Assembly: GCA_007116765.1 (NCBI GenBank)
Contig: SKHV01000245.1
Coordinates: 1-6,806 of the forward strand
Length of the DNA stretch: 6,806 nt
Reading direction: 5' to 3'
Origin: Prolixibacteraceae bacterium
GTDB lineage: Bacteria > Bacteroidota > Bacteroidia > Bacteroidales > Prolixibacteraceae
Numbering within the stretch: the first letter of the stretch is position 1; every line of letters starts with the position of its first letter. A program made the position numbers and the translations under genes. Shown piece after piece: positions 5,186 to 6,806 of the stretch. A model generated the notes under the pieces. The model was not told where the DNA came from and searched no databases. It worked only from the letters and a program-made list of their open reading frames with translations.

Positions 5186-5536
5186 ATGAATATCCGGCCA
5201 ATAAAAACAGAGCAAGATTATAAAACTGCCATAGGCAGGATTGAGAAATTGTGGGGAGCTAAAAAAGATACTTCCGAGGGTGATGAATTAGACTTATTAG
5301 TAACATTAGTTGAATCATTCGAAATGAAACATTATCCTATTGCACCACCCGACCCGATTGATGCAATTAAATTCCGGATGGAGCAAATGGGGATGACAAA
5401 AGCCGATATGGTTGAGTATCTTGGCAGCCAGAGTAGGGTAAGTGAGATTCTTAACAGAAAAAGAAGCTTGACTTTGGGTATGATTAAATCACTTTATAAA
5501 GGATTAAAAATACCAGCAGAAATTTTATTGGCTTGA
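5186..5536 (+). CDS. higA: HigA antitoxin, HTH transcriptional repressor
   Basis: A 116-residue protein (COG5499 type). I use the ATG at 5186, 2 nt after the higB stop; an in-frame TTG at 5180 would overlap that stop but adds only two residues. The N-terminal half (1-55) is helical and acidic (TEQDYKTAIGRIEKLW, SEGDELDLLVTLVE) and should wrap and neutralise HigB. The C-terminal half is the HTH: IDAIKFRMEQMGMTKADMVEYLG then SQSRVSEILNRKRSLTLGMI (about 58-100) and the family tail GLKIPAEILL. It should bind the palindrome at 4841-4853 and repress its own operon, with HigB as co-repressor; that site is inferred. There is only a weak hairpin after the stop. Confidence 0.93.
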   Translation: MNIRPIKTEQDYKTAIGRIEKLWGAKKDTSEGDELDLLVTLVESFEMKHYPIAPPDPIDAIKFRMEQMGMTKADMVEYLGSQSRVSEILNRKRSLTLGMIKSLYKGLKIPAEILLA

Positions 5537-5543
5537 AATGGCT

Positions 5544-5563
5544 GTTGGCTAATAACTGCCAGC
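5544..5563 (+). other. Weak hairpin after higA
   Basis: GTTGGC (5544-5549) can pair with GCCAGC (5558-5563), including one G-U pair, around an 8-nt loop. No T-run follows, so it is a poor rho-independent terminator; it may only reflect GGCT-type repeat units (GGCTGTT, GGCTAAT at 5540-5553). Nothing else is visible in the 92 bp between higA and queA. Confidence 0.3.
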
Positions 5564-5628
5564 TTGATAACATCGAATCAGTAGGCTGTATTTTCTCGTT
5601 TGTGCCTCGTTATTTGTACTCTTTTAAT

Positions 5629-6806
5629 TCATTCTTTCAAATACAAATTACTGTCGCCATAGCTTAAAAAGCGGTAGTTGTTGCTCAGGGCATGCTCATA
5701 AACCTTCTTCCAGTAGTTACCCAAAAATGCTGAAATTAAAAGCAGCAAAGTGCTTTGCGGTTGGTGGAAATTGGTCAGCATTCCATCAACAAGTCTGAAC
5801 GTGTAGCCAGGCACTATAATAATTTGGGTTGCCGCGCTTAGTTGTTCCATGCCCAACTTATCCATATAACCTATAATGGCTTCGAGTGCTTCCTTTTTGC
5901 TAATATAATTCTCGTTCAAGTATGCCTCCCATTGTCCAATATGCAGCCGATAAGGGTCAAGTTCCGGGTTTTCGATTATTTTCTGTCCCAGCACATACAA
6001 ACTTTCAAGGGTGCGTATCGAAGTAGTGCCCACTGCAATTAGTTGGTTTTTGTGCTGTAGTAAATCCTCAATAAAGCTTTTCGACACCAGAAAATGTTCG
6101 GTATGCATTTCGTGCCCATCGATGGTTTGACTCTTCACAGGCTGAAACGTTCCGGCACCCACATGGAGCGTAAGTTCAGAACATGTAATTCCTTTCTCGG
6201 AAAGGCTTTCGAGTACCTTGTCGGTAAAGTGCAGGCCTGCAGTTGGGGCAGCTACCGAGCCTTTTATTTTCGAAAAAACAGTTTGGTAGCGACTAAGGTC
6301 AATTTCTTCCGAATCGCGGTGTAAATAAGGCGGTATGGGAATATTTCCGGCCGCTTCGAGCACTTCGGAAAAAGTAAATGCGGGCTTGTCCCAGCTAAAT
6401 TCAATAATGCGACCGTTTCCGGCTTCGCCTTTATTTTCGGCTTTGAGTTTAACTTCTTCACCATTAATATTTACAAGAAGAGTAAGCGTGCCGTGTTTCC
6501 ACTTTTTCAGGTTCCCCACTATGCATTTCCAAGTGCACTTTTCGGTTTGCTGAAAATTGAGTGCATAATCTGCCGGGTTTGTGGGGTCGAGTACAAATAT
6601 TTCGATACGGGCACCGGTTTCTTTTACAAAATGAAGTCTCGCGCGTATTACCTTGGTGTTGTTAAAAACCAGTTTGCATTTTTCGGGGAGTAAGTCGGGC
6701 AACTGCGTAAAAGCATGGTCGGATATTGTACCATTTTTCCAGAGCAATAATTTCGATTGGTCGCGCTCGCCAAGTGGGTACTTTGCAATGCGCGCATCGG
6801 GCAAAT
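5629..6806 (-). CDS. queA: tRNA preQ1(34) S-adenosylmethionine ribosyltransferase-isomerase QueA, N-terminus off the right edge
   Basis: QueA moves the ribosyl group of S-adenosylmethionine onto preQ1 at position 34 of tRNA, forming epoxyqueuosine. About 391 residues are visible. The frame is open to the right edge; the first visible codons (TTG then LPDARIAKYP, ERDQSKLL) match an internal part of the family N-terminus, so the true start lies outside. Motifs seen, counted from that codon: VFNNTKVIRARL (46-57), NIPIPPY (154-160), GSVAAPTAGLHFT (182-194), HVGAGTFQPV (214-223), EMHTEHF (232-238), VGTTSIRTLES (258-268), LTNFHQPQSTLLLL (343-356) and YRFLSYGD (377-384). All main motifs are intact and the C-terminus is complete. 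It is convergent with higA. Housekeeping gene; it marks this end as chromosomal backbone. Confidence 0.97.
   Translation of the reverse strand, partial: LPDARIAKYPLGERDQSKLLLWKNGTISDHAFTQLPDLLPEKCKLVFNNTKVIRARLHFVKETGARIEIFVLDPTNPADYALNFQQTEKCTWKCIVGNLKKWKHGTLTLLVNINGEEVKLKAENKGEAGNGRIIEFSWDKPAFTFSEVLEAAGNIPIPPYLHRDSEEIDLSRYQTVFSKIKGSVAAPTAGLHFTDKVLESLSEKGITCSELTLHVGAGTFQPVKSQTIDGHEMHTEHFLVSKSFIEDLLQHKNQLIAVGTTSIRTLESLYVLGQKIIENPELDPYRLHIGQWEAYLNENYISKKEALEAIIGYMDKLGMEQLSAATQIIIVPGYTFRLVDGMLTNFHQPQSTLLLLISAFLGNYWKKVYEHALSNNYRFLSYGDSNLYLKE

Noticed and set aside
6802..6804. TTG as the start codon of QueA
   Set aside because: It is an internal Leu of the LPDARIAKYP motif; QueA proteins have more residues before it, so the start is outside the window.

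Overview
The window looks like a piece of a Bacteroidota chromosome. It is AT-rich, its genes lack clear Shine-Dalgarno sequences, and two start regions carry the Bacteroidota -7 promoter motif TAnnTTTG (one with a well-spaced -33 TTTG). Two envelope lipoproteins, a DUF1460 protein and a fused double-thioredoxin protein, are also typical of the phylum. No rRNA, tRNA, CRISPR array or transposase gene is visible.

Region 1 (1-2300, minus strand) is a five-gene operon: arsR, a small CPKC thioredoxin, two exported ArsF-like thioredoxin-fold proteins, and an ArsG/CcdA-like membrane protein that runs off the left edge. Its promoter (-33 TTTG, 19 bp, -7 TATATTTG) is followed directly by a 16-bp perfect inverted repeat that should cover the transcription start, which is the expected layout for ArsR self-repression. 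The gene set matches the arsEFG-type organoarsenical loci. It also has the logic of a DsbD protein split into three: a cytosolic dithiol protein, a membrane protein with one Cys in TM1 and one in TM4, and periplasmic dithiol acceptors.

Region 2 (2383-4421) holds two convergent envelope lipoprotein genes whose stop codons overlap by 4 bp: a DUF1460 NlpC/P60-like hydrolase (plus) and a lipoprotein fusing a peroxiredoxin-like domain to a TlpA/ResA-like domain (minus).

Region 3 (4434-4883) is about 450 bp without a gene and is densely structured. It contains a 16-bp direct repeat, two blocks of 7-bp tandem repeats flanking a 116-bp imperfect inverted repeat, and a rho-independent-type terminator. 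It resembles a small non-autonomous repeat element. Short 7-bp tandem repeats recur in other intergenic spots of the window.

Region 4 (4872-5536, plus) is a HigB-HigA toxin-antitoxin pair with a -7 element so close to the higB start that the mRNA may be leaderless, and a 13-bp palindrome upstream as a likely HigA operator. Region 5 (5629-6806, minus) is queA, a queuosine tRNA-modification gene that runs off the right edge.
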